Source: Terriglobales bacterium (GTDB taxonomy: Bacteria; Acidobacteriota; Terriglobia; Terriglobales; Acidobacteriaceae). Taken from it: a stretch of 13,399 bases of DNA. The stretch spans positions 1-13,399 of the forward strand of contig JASHXK010000521.1 of the NCBI GenBank assembly GCA_030043575.1, read 5' to 3'. The notes beneath the pieces were generated by a model that ran no database searches, was not told where the DNA came from, and saw only the letters and a program-made list of their open reading frames with translations. A program made the translations under genes and the position numbers. The stretch's first letter is position 1. Each line of letters begins with the position of its first letter. Shown piece by piece: positions 5,792 to 12,837 of this stretch.

Positions 5792-6160
5792 TCAGCGATG
5801 CACCCAGACCTTGTAGGAAACCACGTTGTGATTGCTGTCACGCACCGCATCATAGTGGTCGACCGTGACATAACCGCCAATCGGCTCGATGATGCGCAGC
5901 AGCGATTCGCGAACCTCCTTATCGTTGCCTGCCTTCACTGCTGAGGCGTCCACCTTGTACAGAAATCCGTCCCCCGCCTGCTGCACGATGACCTCAGTCT
6001 GATGTGGAGGACGCTCTTGCGGTTTGTCCCGAAAGTTGACCCAGAAAGGCGTGAGGAAGATGAAGGCCAGGATGACGGTGACCATCACGTCGTAATGCAC
6101 GCTCCCGCGCGGATAGGTCCACCAGAAATAACCCCGCAGGGTTTGTCCAAAGCTGCTCAT
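5792..6160 (-). CDS. Small single-TM protein of unknown function
   Basis: I do not recognise the family. The 122-aa protein has a basic, aromatic N-terminus (MSSFGQTLRGYFWWTYPRGS), one membrane segment at about 23-42 and a soluble C-terminal domain of about 75 residues. That domain has a beta-alpha-beta look (EVIVQQAGDGFLYKV, KEVRESLLRIIEPIGGYVTV, NVVSYKVWVHR). The membrane orientation is probably N-in with the domain in the periplasm. ATG 6160 is preferred. A TTG at 6202 would add 14 poorly conserved-looking residues, and AGGA directly abuts ATG 6160. It lies 55 bp after mutS2 and 65 bp before the LolA-like gene on the same strand, so an operon is likely. Confidence 0.75.
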   Translation of the reverse strand: MSSFGQTLRGYFWWTYPRGSVHYDVMVTVILAFIFLTPFWVNFRDKPQERPPHQTEVIVQQAGDGFLYKVDASAVKAGNDKEVRESLLRIIEPIGGYVTVDHYDAVRDSNHNVVSYKVWVHR

Positions 6161-6215
6161 TCCTGAATCAAGTCTAGAGATATGGGGAGCAGAGCGCAAC
6201 AAAGGCGGTTGACCT

Positions 6216-8744
6216 CTAGCTCCTTAGCTCGACCACGGTTGCGCCGCCACCGCCTTCATTTTGCGGAGGCTCGCTGACGTTGGCAACGTGCGGATGTTGT
6301 TTGAGAAACTGCCGCAGAGCCTTGCGCAGGATTCCCATTCCGCTGCCATGCACGATGCGTAACCGAAGCGCACCGGCAAGGAAAGCGCGATCGACGAATT
6401 TCTCAACCGCTTGCGTGGCCTCGTCTACCGTCTGCCCGATGACGTTGATCTCGGCGGGAACGCTATCGTCTTCGCGTGCAAGAGAGACGTTGATGCCGCG
6501 TAAACGAGCCGCTGCCACGGGGTTGTCATTGGCGTGAGCGATGACATTGGCAATGTCGTCGCGCGCCACCTTCATCTTCATCGGCCCCACCGCTACCTCG
6601 AACGTATCGTCGTCGAAATACCGCAGCACCTTGCCATCGCGGCCGAGAGATTTCAGGCGGACGGTATCGCCGACGGAGACGTGCCTCACCACGTGCTGTT
6701 GGGCTTGGGGATCGCCGGTATCGGCCCCAGTACTATGCGCTACCACGGTCGAATCGAACTGCTCACGAAATTCGCGGCGCATCTTGGCAATGCGGCGCTC
6801 CGCGTCCTTCGACAGCTTGAGCGCCTGCGCCCGGTCCTGCACCGCATTCACGGTTTCGCGCGCGCGGTATTCGAAATCCCGCAGGACGCTCTCCAGCTTC
6901 TTCTCCAGCTCTCGCAGTTTCTCTTTCTGCTCCTTGCGGCCTTCCTGGCTGAGGTGCTCGCCCTGCCTGGCGACATCCTGCTCGCGCGCCTTCAGTGCCG
7001 TCCGCTCCGCGTCCAGCTCCCGTAACTCGCGATGCAGCCGGTCCAGAAATCGTGAGACATCCTGCGCCTGCGACGTCATACGCTTGCGAGCTTCTCCCAC
7101 AATGTCGGAGTTAAGCCCGAGCTTCTGCGCGATGTTGATTCCTGCCGAGGCCCCAGGAACTCCGACGCGAAGCTCATACGTCGGGGCTAAAGTATGCTCA
7201 TCAAAACCGACAGCCGAGTTAAGCACGCCAGGAGTGTTCGCAGCGTAAACCTTGAGAGCGGTATGGTGCGTCGAAATGATGCTCAAACAACCGGTCCGCC
7301 GGAAGTGTTCCGCGATGGCGACGGCCAGTGCCGCTCCTTCCTCGGGATCAGTCGCCGATCCCAGTTCATCCAGCAATACCAGCGAATGCGCGGTGGCATG
7401 GTGGGAGGTGAAATCAATGTTGGTAACGTGCGCCGAAAACGTGGAAAGATTCTGCTCGATCGATTGGTAATCCCCGATGTCAGCGAACACGGCGTCAAAC
7501 AGCGGCAGCTCAACGCGATCCGCAGGAACAGGAATTCCCGACTGTGCCATCAGCGCGAGCAGCCCTATCGTCTTCAGCGCGACCGTCTTGCCACCCGTGT
7601 TTGGCCCGCTGATGATGAGCTGGAGGTGCTGGTTATCGAGCTCGATGGTAAGTGGAACTACGGCCGCGCCGCGAAGCTTCAGAGTCCTTTGCAACAGCGG
7701 ATGGCGCGCGTTGCGCAAGATTAGGACATCACGTCGCCTTGTGTCCTGCGAACCCTCCACCGGTGATGGCGTGATGCCCGACACGTCTGCTTGTGAGAAA
7801 CCATCGGGCTCGCTTTTCTGCTCGAGGCCCAGCAGTTGCACCGCGACACAGTCGTAGTTTTCGGCGAAACGGGCTTTAGCGAATTGCAGCTCGAGTTCTG
7901 CCAACACCTCGACTGCCTGTGCCAGGTCGCCGGCCCGCTCACCGAGCCGTGCCGTCATGTCGAGCAATATGCGATGAATCTCCGCCTGCTCCTCTTCGAG
8001 CAGCCGGACCAGGTCGTTATTTTGCTCGATTGTCTCCAGCGGCTCAATAAATACCGTTTGGCCGCTGGACGAAGCTCCATGCGCGACACCCTGCACGCGA
8101 CGGCGCTGCTCCACCTTGACGGGAATGACAAAGCGCTCTCCGCGAATCGTAACCAGCTCTTCCTGAACGGCTCCGCCCTCGGAAAGCCGCCGCAGATAGG
8201 CCCTAAGCGACTCCTGGATGCTGCGCTTCTGCTTCTCAATCTCGCGCCGGATGCGAGCCAGTTCGGGTGAAGCACGGTCATCGAGCGTGCCATCGGGCAG
8301 GATTTTGTTGCGAAAATGTCGTAGCAGCAGGGTGAAGTCGGCGATGCCTTGCGAAAGTTCATGCACGGCTTGCCAACGATCGGCGACATGCGACGCGGGG
8401 TGCAATGCGATCTCGCGCCATTCGGCGGCGCGATCGGCTACCAGCAGCAAACTGCGAACTTCTGTGATCTCGAGGGCCGCTCCGCCGATTTGCGACTTAT
8501 CGATTAACAGCGCCGGGTCAACTAAGCCGTGAAAATCGAAATGGCCGCCAGAGCGGAGATAACCGCGTAGCTCTTCGGTGAGCTGCTGCTGCCGCTCGAC
8601 CCACGGTCGGTCCCATGAGGCCGTAAGACCTATCACGCGAGCATGTCCGAGCGGCGAGGAGGTGTAGGTTGCCAGCAGCTGCCGGAGCTGATCGAATTCG
8701 AGCACGCGCTCGGAGGAATGTTGGATGGGGCCGGAGCAGGTCAT
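6216..8744 (-). CDS. mutS2: Endonuclease/ATPase MutS2
   Basis: MutS2 is a MutS-family ATPase. In known cases it limits homologous recombination or rescues collided ribosomes rather than repairing mismatches. The core and clamp regions fill residues 1-340. The ATPase has Walker A GPNTGGKT (380-387), an SIEQNLSTFSAH signature (428-439), Walker B LVLLDE (455-460) and STHH (491-494). A long coiled coil runs from about 557 to 665, and a KOW-like segment (VGDTVRLKSLGRDGKVL...) at about 690-735. The C-terminal Smr domain lies at about 765-842, with IVHGSGMGILRKAL carrying the HGxG motif (799-802). The usual LDLRG motif at the start of Smr is replaced by INVIG (766-770). The 842-aa length is normal. 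Residues 311-340 form a short, charged, probably disordered insert. The start at 8744 has only a weak GAG upstream. Confidence 0.96.
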   Translation of the reverse strand: MTCSGPIQHSSERVLEFDQLRQLLATYTSSPLGHARVIGLTASWDRPWVERQQQLTEELRGYLRSGGHFDFHGLVDPALLIDKSQIGGAALEITEVRSLLLVADRAAEWREIALHPASHVADRWQAVHELSQGIADFTLLLRHFRNKILPDGTLDDRASPELARIRREIEKQKRSIQESLRAYLRRLSEGGAVQEELVTIRGERFVIPVKVEQRRRVQGVAHGASSSGQTVFIEPLETIEQNNDLVRLLEEEQAEIHRILLDMTARLGERAGDLAQAVEVLAELELQFAKARFAENYDCVAVQLLGLEQKSEPDGFSQADVSGITPSPVEGSQDTRRRDVLILRNARHPLLQRTLKLRGAAVVPLTIELDNQHLQLIISGPNTGGKTVALKTIGLLALMAQSGIPVPADRVELPLFDAVFADIGDYQSIEQNLSTFSAHVTNIDFTSHHATAHSLVLLDELGSATDPEEGAALAVAIAEHFRRTGCLSIISTHHTALKVYAANTPGVLNSAVGFDEHTLAPTYELRVGVPGASAGINIAQKLGLNSDIVGEARKRMTSQAQDVSRFLDRLHRELRELDAERTALKAREQDVARQGEHLSQEGRKEQKEKLRELEKKLESVLRDFEYRARETVNAVQDRAQALKLSKDAERRIAKMRREFREQFDSTVVAHSTGADTGDPQAQQHVVRHVSVGDTVRLKSLGRDGKVLRYFDDDTFEVAVGPMKMKVARDDIANVIAHANDNPVAAARLRGINVSLAREDDSVPAEINVIGQTVDEATQAVEKFVDRAFLAGALRLRIVHGSGMGILRKALRQFLKQHPHVANVSEPPQNEGGGGATVVELRS

Positions 8745-8893
8745 CGATATCTCGGTCTATGGTACAAGAGGCAAAGCAGTGCGGGTTGAGGACCATCCAT
8801 CGCAACCACGGCCATGGGCGTCTTCACCAATTATTCATTTTGCCCGGGCGAGAGCGGACTACCGCTGCAGCCACCCTGCCAGATACACTGTTT

Positions 8894-8926
8894 CGGCGGA
8901 TCTCATCACGAGATTCGGAGCCGCCG
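8894..8926 (+). promoter_or_regulatory. Stem-loop in the zwf upstream region
   Basis: CGGCGG (8894-8899) pairs with CCGCCG (8921-8926). Inside it ATCTC (8900-8904) pairs with GAGAT (8910-8914) around ATCAC, leaving a 6-base bulge on one side. It lies about 70 bases before zwf in the 253-bp mutS2/zwf divergent gap. No clear promoter or other element is visible in that gap. The structure could be a leader hairpin or chance in GC-rich DNA. Confidence 0.25.
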
Positions 8927-8997
8927 CGGATGATCTGCAAATGAAATGTTGATCATGCTCGTTCATCGTAGGTTGTAGCTGGTGCAGAGAGGAGTTC

Positions 8998-10362
8998 ATG
9001 CTACCGCATTCAGACGCCTTTGTTTTCTTCGGCGCGACGGGAGATCTGGCCCACAAGAAAATCTTTCCGGCGCTGCAGAGTATGGTGCAGCAGGGCACGC
9101 TCGACGTGCCGGTCATCGGCGTAGCCAAGTCCGGATGGACGCTTGACCAGCTGCGCGAGCGCGCTCGCGACAGCATTACCAAATATGGCGGCGGCGTGGA
9201 TGAAGATGCCTTTCAGAAGCTGTGCGAATTACTCAGCTACCTCGACGGCGATTATAAGGACGATAAGACTTATGAAGCATTGCGCGCCAAGCTGGGCGAC
9301 GCACAATGTCCCACCCACTACTTAGCAATCCCGCCCAGCATGTTCCCCGTCGTGGTGCGCGGCCTGCAGAAATCCGGTAGCGCCAACAATGCGCGCGTGA
9401 TTCTGGAGAAGCCTTTCGGGCGCGACCTGGTTACGGCGCGCAAGCTCAACGACACCCTGCATCAAGCTTTTCCGGAAGAGAACATCTTCCGCATCGATCA
9501 CTATCTGGGCAAGGAAGCGGTCGAAAATCTCCTCATTTTCCGTTTTGCCAATAGCTTTCTGGAGCCGATCTGGAACCGCAACTACGTCCACAGTGTGCAG
9601 ATCACGATGGCGGAGTCGTTCGGCGTTGAGGGCCGCGGCAAGTTCTACGAGGAAGCGGGCGCGATCCGCGATGTCATCCAGAACCACATGTTGCAGGTCG
9701 TCGCCTTCCTGGCGATGGAGCCTCCCACCGCGATGTATGTAGATTCTGTGCGCGACGAGCAGGTGAAGATCTTTCGCACCATCCCGCCATTAAGCCCGGC
9801 AAATATCGTGCGCGGTCAGTTCCATGGATATCGCGAGGAGGCTGGCGTCTCGCCGCACTCGGATGTCGAGACGTTCGCAGCGGTGCGGTTGGAGATCGAT
9901 TCCTGGCGATGGGCCGGCGTGCCGTTCCTGATCCGCGCGGGCAAGCGGCTGCCTGTCACTGCGACGGAAGTCTACGTAAAGCTGCGCAAGCCTCCGCTGA
10001 GCAAGATCGGGGGCGACGGTCGAAACTACTTCCGCTTCCGGCTCGGTCCTGATATCGAGCTCAGCCTGGGCGGCCGCGTGAAGCGTCCTGGACCGCTCAT
10101 GGTGCCGATGCCAGTGGAGTTGTCGGCGGTGAAGTACACCAGCAATGACGAGATGGACGCCTATCAACGTTTGCTGACTGACGCGATGAAGGGCGATCCT
10201 CTGCTCTTCGTTCGACAGGACGCGGTGGAAGCGGCGTGGGCGATTGTCGATCCGATTCTCGGCGACTGCTGTCCTACCGAGTTATATGAGCCAGGCACGT
10301 GGGGCCCGGCTGACTCGCGCGAGCTGGCGGCAGACATCGGCGGCTGGCACGATCCCATGTAA
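8998..10362 (+). CDS. zwf: Glucose-6-phosphate 1-dehydrogenase
   Basis: The enzyme oxidises glucose 6-phosphate to 6-phosphogluconolactone with NAD(P)+, the entry to the oxidative pentose phosphate pathway, in the cytosol. The Rossmann motif GATGDLAHKKI starts at residue 12. EKPFG lies at 137-141. The substrate-binding signature RIDHYLGKE is at 165-173, and the catalytic-base region RDVIQNHMLQ has H230. IRAGKRLP (312-319) and AYQRLLTDAMKGD (388-400) complete the C-terminal domain. At 454 aa it is slightly shorter than enterobacterial Zwf (about 490) but complete. AGAGAGGAG (8986-8994) is the Shine-Dalgarno. No pgl or gnd gene lies beside it, and the next gene converges 32 bp after its stop. 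Confidence 0.96.
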   Translation: MLPHSDAFVFFGATGDLAHKKIFPALQSMVQQGTLDVPVIGVAKSGWTLDQLRERARDSITKYGGGVDEDAFQKLCELLSYLDGDYKDDKTYEALRAKLGDAQCPTHYLAIPPSMFPVVVRGLQKSGSANNARVILEKPFGRDLVTARKLNDTLHQAFPEENIFRIDHYLGKEAVENLLIFRFANSFLEPIWNRNYVHSVQITMAESFGVEGRGKFYEEAGAIRDVIQNHMLQVVAFLAMEPPTAMYVDSVRDEQVKIFRTIPPLSPANIVRGQFHGYREEAGVSPHSDVETFAAVRLEIDSWRWAGVPFLIRAGKRLPVTATEVYVKLRKPPLSKIGGDGRNYFRFRLGPDIELSLGGRVKRPGPLMVPMPVELSAVKYTSNDEMDAYQRLLTDAMKGDPLLFVRQDAVEAAWAIVDPILGDCCPTELYEPGTWGPADSRELAADIGGWHDPM

Positions 10363-10394
10363 GCCGCCGCGGCTGCGTATGGTCTCTTAGATCT

Positions 10395-11867
10395 CTACCG
10401 CACCATGATGGCCGGCTGGTAGGCCTTGCCGGCTTCAACGTCGTAGGTCATCTTGGCGATGTGAACGTCGAAGTCCGTCTTCGGCATCAATGCCGTGATC
10501 GAGAAAACCTTGTAGTTGTCGCCGGTAATTTCCGCGCGGCGGTAAATGCCGGCTTCCGTCTCGACAACCTCCCGGCTCCCTGACATGCGACTCAGGAACT
10601 CCTGCGCGGACTTCTGATCAACCTGTCCTCTCGCGCCGCTGCACGTCAGCGACTCGGCTGCATACGAACGCACCAGCTTCTGCCAGTAGCGCATCAGCAG
10701 ATCGTTGCTGGCGAAAAGATCGATCCACACAAGCTTGCCGTTGATGGCGACGACCGCGCCTTTCGCTCCCTCTTTCTTCAGCTTATCCCGAATGCTCTCG
10801 TAGTTTCCGGCGGCGTTATCGATGGTCGCCTGCACCTTCGGAATTGCCATGGTTTGGGCGTAGGAGGTCGTGCCACCTACTGCATGGCCGAGATCATTCC
10901 ACCCGTTGGGCGCGTTACCGACGACGTTCTCATCGAAATTCGCTGACAGATCAGCATTGTCTGCCTGAACCAAGGGTGCGGCAGAGGTGATCTCCACGGC
11001 CTGCGAGTTGCTTCCGACCCCCAGCTTCACATCGGCCACGGTCGCCAGGCCAGCGTTAACGTTGGCCTTCGTCTCGACCTTGCCAAAGCCGCTCGCAGTT
11101 GCGCTCAAGGTATAGGAGCCGGGCTGCAACAGCGAGAAGCGAAACGCACCACTGTTATTCGTGCTGGTGCTGCGTGTCTGCCCAGTGCCGTTATTTTTCA
11201 ATGTGATCATGGCGTTGGGCACGACCGCACCGCTTCGGTCGGTGATGGTACCCGTAAAGTCGCCTGAAACCAGCGATTGCGAGGTCGCTATTACCGCCTT
11301 TCTCGCTTCTGCAACCTGGTTCCACACCTGATGCTGATCTTTCGCCGCCATTGCAGGCACGCGGACGCTCGGCTGCGCCATCTGCGATTTCATGCTGCCG
11401 AACTGCCCGCTGCGTCCAACCCAGCGTCCGGGTTCGACGCAAAACACCGAGAGGTCGATAGGATCGGAATTCGGAGGCACCAGACGGTCGGCGCCGATCA
11501 CGCGATCCTGGTGACCTCCGGCGACGATCTCGCCGGCCAGCAACAGCAGGGGCCGATCCGAATTGTTGATGAGAACCAACTGGTTGACCGCCGCGCCGGA
11601 CCCACGATTCACCGGCTGTCCTCGCCGCAACAGCCCTTGCACGACCCCCTGCTCGGTGACGATGACCGTTCCAGCACGTACTCCTTCGTCCAGCGTGAGG
11701 AATCGCGAAGTGTCGTAATCGACTCCGCCGACGATGGGAAAGATGGTCAGGTTGCCATGCGTAATTGGCGCCAGCACGTGGAATGTTTCGTGCGCGGGAC
11801 CTCCCGATACGCCCGCAATTGCCGTGGACAGTAGGAAAGCCAGTGATGCCAGACCCCTGTGGTTCAT
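10395..11867 (-). CDS. Secreted ARPP-1-like protein interrupted by a carboxypeptidase-regulatory (TonB-receptor-type) domain
   Basis: A signal peptide (about residues 1-23, MNHRGLASLAFLLSTAIAGVSGG) precedes a region like the ARPP-1 domain: ITHGNLTIFPIVGG, the strongly typical RPLLLLAGEIVAGGHQDRVI (105-124), VFCVEPGRWVG (141-151) and QVWNQVAEARKAV (180-192). At about residue 200 this stops. Residues 200-327 read like the start of an Acidobacterial TonB-dependent receptor: GTITDRSGAVVPNAMITLKN, SGAFRFSLLQPGSYTLSATA, VEITSAAPLVQADNADLSANF and NAPNGWNDL. The ARPP-1 pattern then resumes (SYAQTMAIPKVQATID, AVVAINGKLVWIDLFAS, YWQKLVRSYAAESL). The protein is 490 aa and one continuous frame. The function of ARPP-1 is unknown. 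ATG 11867 has GGAGG (11875-11879) six bases upstream, which rules out the longer start at 11903. Confidence 0.85.
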   Translation of the reverse strand: MNHRGLASLAFLLSTAIAGVSGGPAHETFHVLAPITHGNLTIFPIVGGVDYDTSRFLTLDEGVRAGTVIVTEQGVVQGLLRRGQPVNRGSGAAVNQLVLINNSDRPLLLLAGEIVAGGHQDRVIGADRLVPPNSDPIDLSVFCVEPGRWVGRSGQFGSMKSQMAQPSVRVPAMAAKDQHQVWNQVAEARKAVIATSQSLVSGDFTGTITDRSGAVVPNAMITLKNNGTGQTRSTSTNNSGAFRFSLLQPGSYTLSATASGFGKVETKANVNAGLATVADVKLGVGSNSQAVEITSAAPLVQADNADLSANFDENVVGNAPNGWNDLGHAVGGTTSYAQTMAIPKVQATIDNAAGNYESIRDKLKKEGAKGAVVAINGKLVWIDLFASNDLLMRYWQKLVRSYAAESLTCSGARGQVDQKSAQEFLSRMSGSREVVETEAGIYRRAEITGDNYKVFSITALMPKTDFDVHIAKMTYDVEAGKAYQPAIMVR

Positions 11868-11879
11868 GGTTAACCTCCG

Positions 11880-11897
11880 GAGACGCTCTTGCGTCTC
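11880..11897. promoter_or_regulatory. Perfect 7-bp palindrome beside the ARPP-1 Shine-Dalgarno
   Basis: GAGACGC-TCTT-GCGTCTC is a perfect inverted repeat with a 4-base spacer in the 88-bp gap between the divergent ARPP-1-like gene and the second sigma gene. On the minus strand it ends directly next to the GGAGG ribosome-binding site (11875-11879). It could be an operator shared by both genes or an RNA stem-loop in the ARPP-1 leader. Confidence 0.5.
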
Positions 11898-11955
11898 AAT
11901 CACAGGAACGTTGGGCGATGTCTTTCTTGCACGCGAATTGATACGATTCGTCCGT

Positions 11956-12837
11956 ATGGCTTCCGCCCCCAGCTCGCAAGCCTCAACCGCCGTGCAGGCC
12001 TTCGCCGCCGCGCACTACGCGGAGAGCGGCGCGGCACGGTTTGGCATCGACGTGGCGGGACTGGCAGCACTGCTGGCCGAGGTGCTCGCGCAACGCGGCA
12101 ACAACCAAGACGCCGAGGCTGCGCTGCAAACATTGCGTTTGGAGGAGCTGGTGCTGGCGAGAGCTTGTGTCGACGGACACGAGGGGGCATGGGATCTCTT
12201 TCTGACGCGCTATCGCAGCGGCATGTATGACGCGGCTTACCGGATCGCGCACGACGAAACGTCGGCGAGGTCGCTCGCCGATTCTCTTTATGCCGAGCTG
12301 TACGGATTGTCCAAAGACGGCGAGGTACGCGCTTCCAAGCTGCGGTATTACCTGGGGCGTGGCTCGCTGGCTGGATGGCTGCGCACCGTTATCGCGCAGG
12401 AGTACGTCAACCAGTATCGGAAGACAAAGCGCGAGACCAGTCTGGAAGCAGCGGTAGAGGATGGACAACAGTTTGCGGTGGATAACTCAGAAACTCCGCT
12501 CCTCGACGGTCGGGTCGAAGCCGCAACCGCAGCGGAGCTGGCGGCTGTGGGGCCGGAAGAGCGTTTTCTGCTGACGGCTTATTTTCTAGATCACCGCACG
12601 CTGCTGGAGATTGCCAAGATCCTTGGGGTACACGAGTCGACCATTAGCCGCAAGCTGGACCGCGCGACTGCTAGTCTTCGCAAACGGATCCGCAGACGGT
12701 TGATCGAGGCCGGCATGTCACCGCGCCAGGCCGATGAAGCCATGCAGGATGTCGACGTGCGCGATTTGCAGGTCAAGGTGCGGGAAACTTTAGGGCAAGA
12801 TCGCGGCGGATTGCCGTTCTATAAAGAGGAAGGATGA
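11956..12837 (+). CDS. Sigma-70-family (ECF-like) RNA polymerase sigma factor with N-terminal extension
   Basis: Region 4 is clear at about residues 200-248: EERFLLTAYFLDHRTLLEIAKILGVHESTISRKLDRATASLRKRI, a typical -35-binding helix-turn-helix. Region 2 (about 74-158) is more divergent but recognisable: GHEGAWDLFLTRYRSGMYDAAYRI, an alanine/serine stretch in place of the usual DxxQE, and GSLAGWLRTVIAQEYVNQYRK. An alanine-rich extension of about 70 residues precedes it, and a 45-residue acidic tail follows region 4. At 293 aa it is longer than standard ECF factors. ATG 11956 has no Shine-Dalgarno. TACGAT at 11942-11947 could be a -10, giving a nearly leaderless message, but no -35 fits. It overlaps the next gene by ATGA, which supports a sigma/anti-sigma pair. 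Confidence 0.88.
   Translation: MASAPSSQASTAVQAFAAAHYAESGAARFGIDVAGLAALLAEVLAQRGNNQDAEAALQTLRLEELVLARACVDGHEGAWDLFLTRYRSGMYDAAYRIAHDETSARSLADSLYAELYGLSKDGEVRASKLRYYLGRGSLAGWLRTVIAQEYVNQYRKTKRETSLEAAVEDGQQFAVDNSETPLLDGRVEAATAAELAAVGPEERFLLTAYFLDHRTLLEIAKILGVHESTISRKLDRATASLRKRIRRRLIEAGMSPRQADEAMQDVDVRDLQVKVRETLGQDRGGLPFYKEEG

Noticed and set aside
6217..6229. Third heptamer array at the mutS2 stop (TAGCTCCTTAGCT)
   Set aside because: There are only two TAGCT copies, spaced 8 rather than 7 bases apart, and they lie within mutS2 codons.
6541..7248. A 235-codon plus-strand frame inside mutS2
   Set aside because: It is serine/arginine-rich shadow sequence antisense to well-conserved MutS2 ATPase and coiled-coil coding sequence.
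10363..10394. Bidirectional terminator between zwf and the ARPP-1-like gene
   Set aside because: Only a short GCCGCGGC palindrome is present, without a usable loop or T-run.
11868..11903. The longer N-terminus of the ARPP-1-like gene
   Set aside because: It would bury a textbook Shine-Dalgarno (GGAGG, 6 bases before ATG 11867) and precede a normal signal peptide with 12 unrelated residues encoded by the palindrome region.
11734..11955. An upstream start for the second sigma gene
   Set aside because: It would overlap the start, signal peptide and Shine-Dalgarno of the divergent ARPP-1-like gene, and the extra residues look like antisense.
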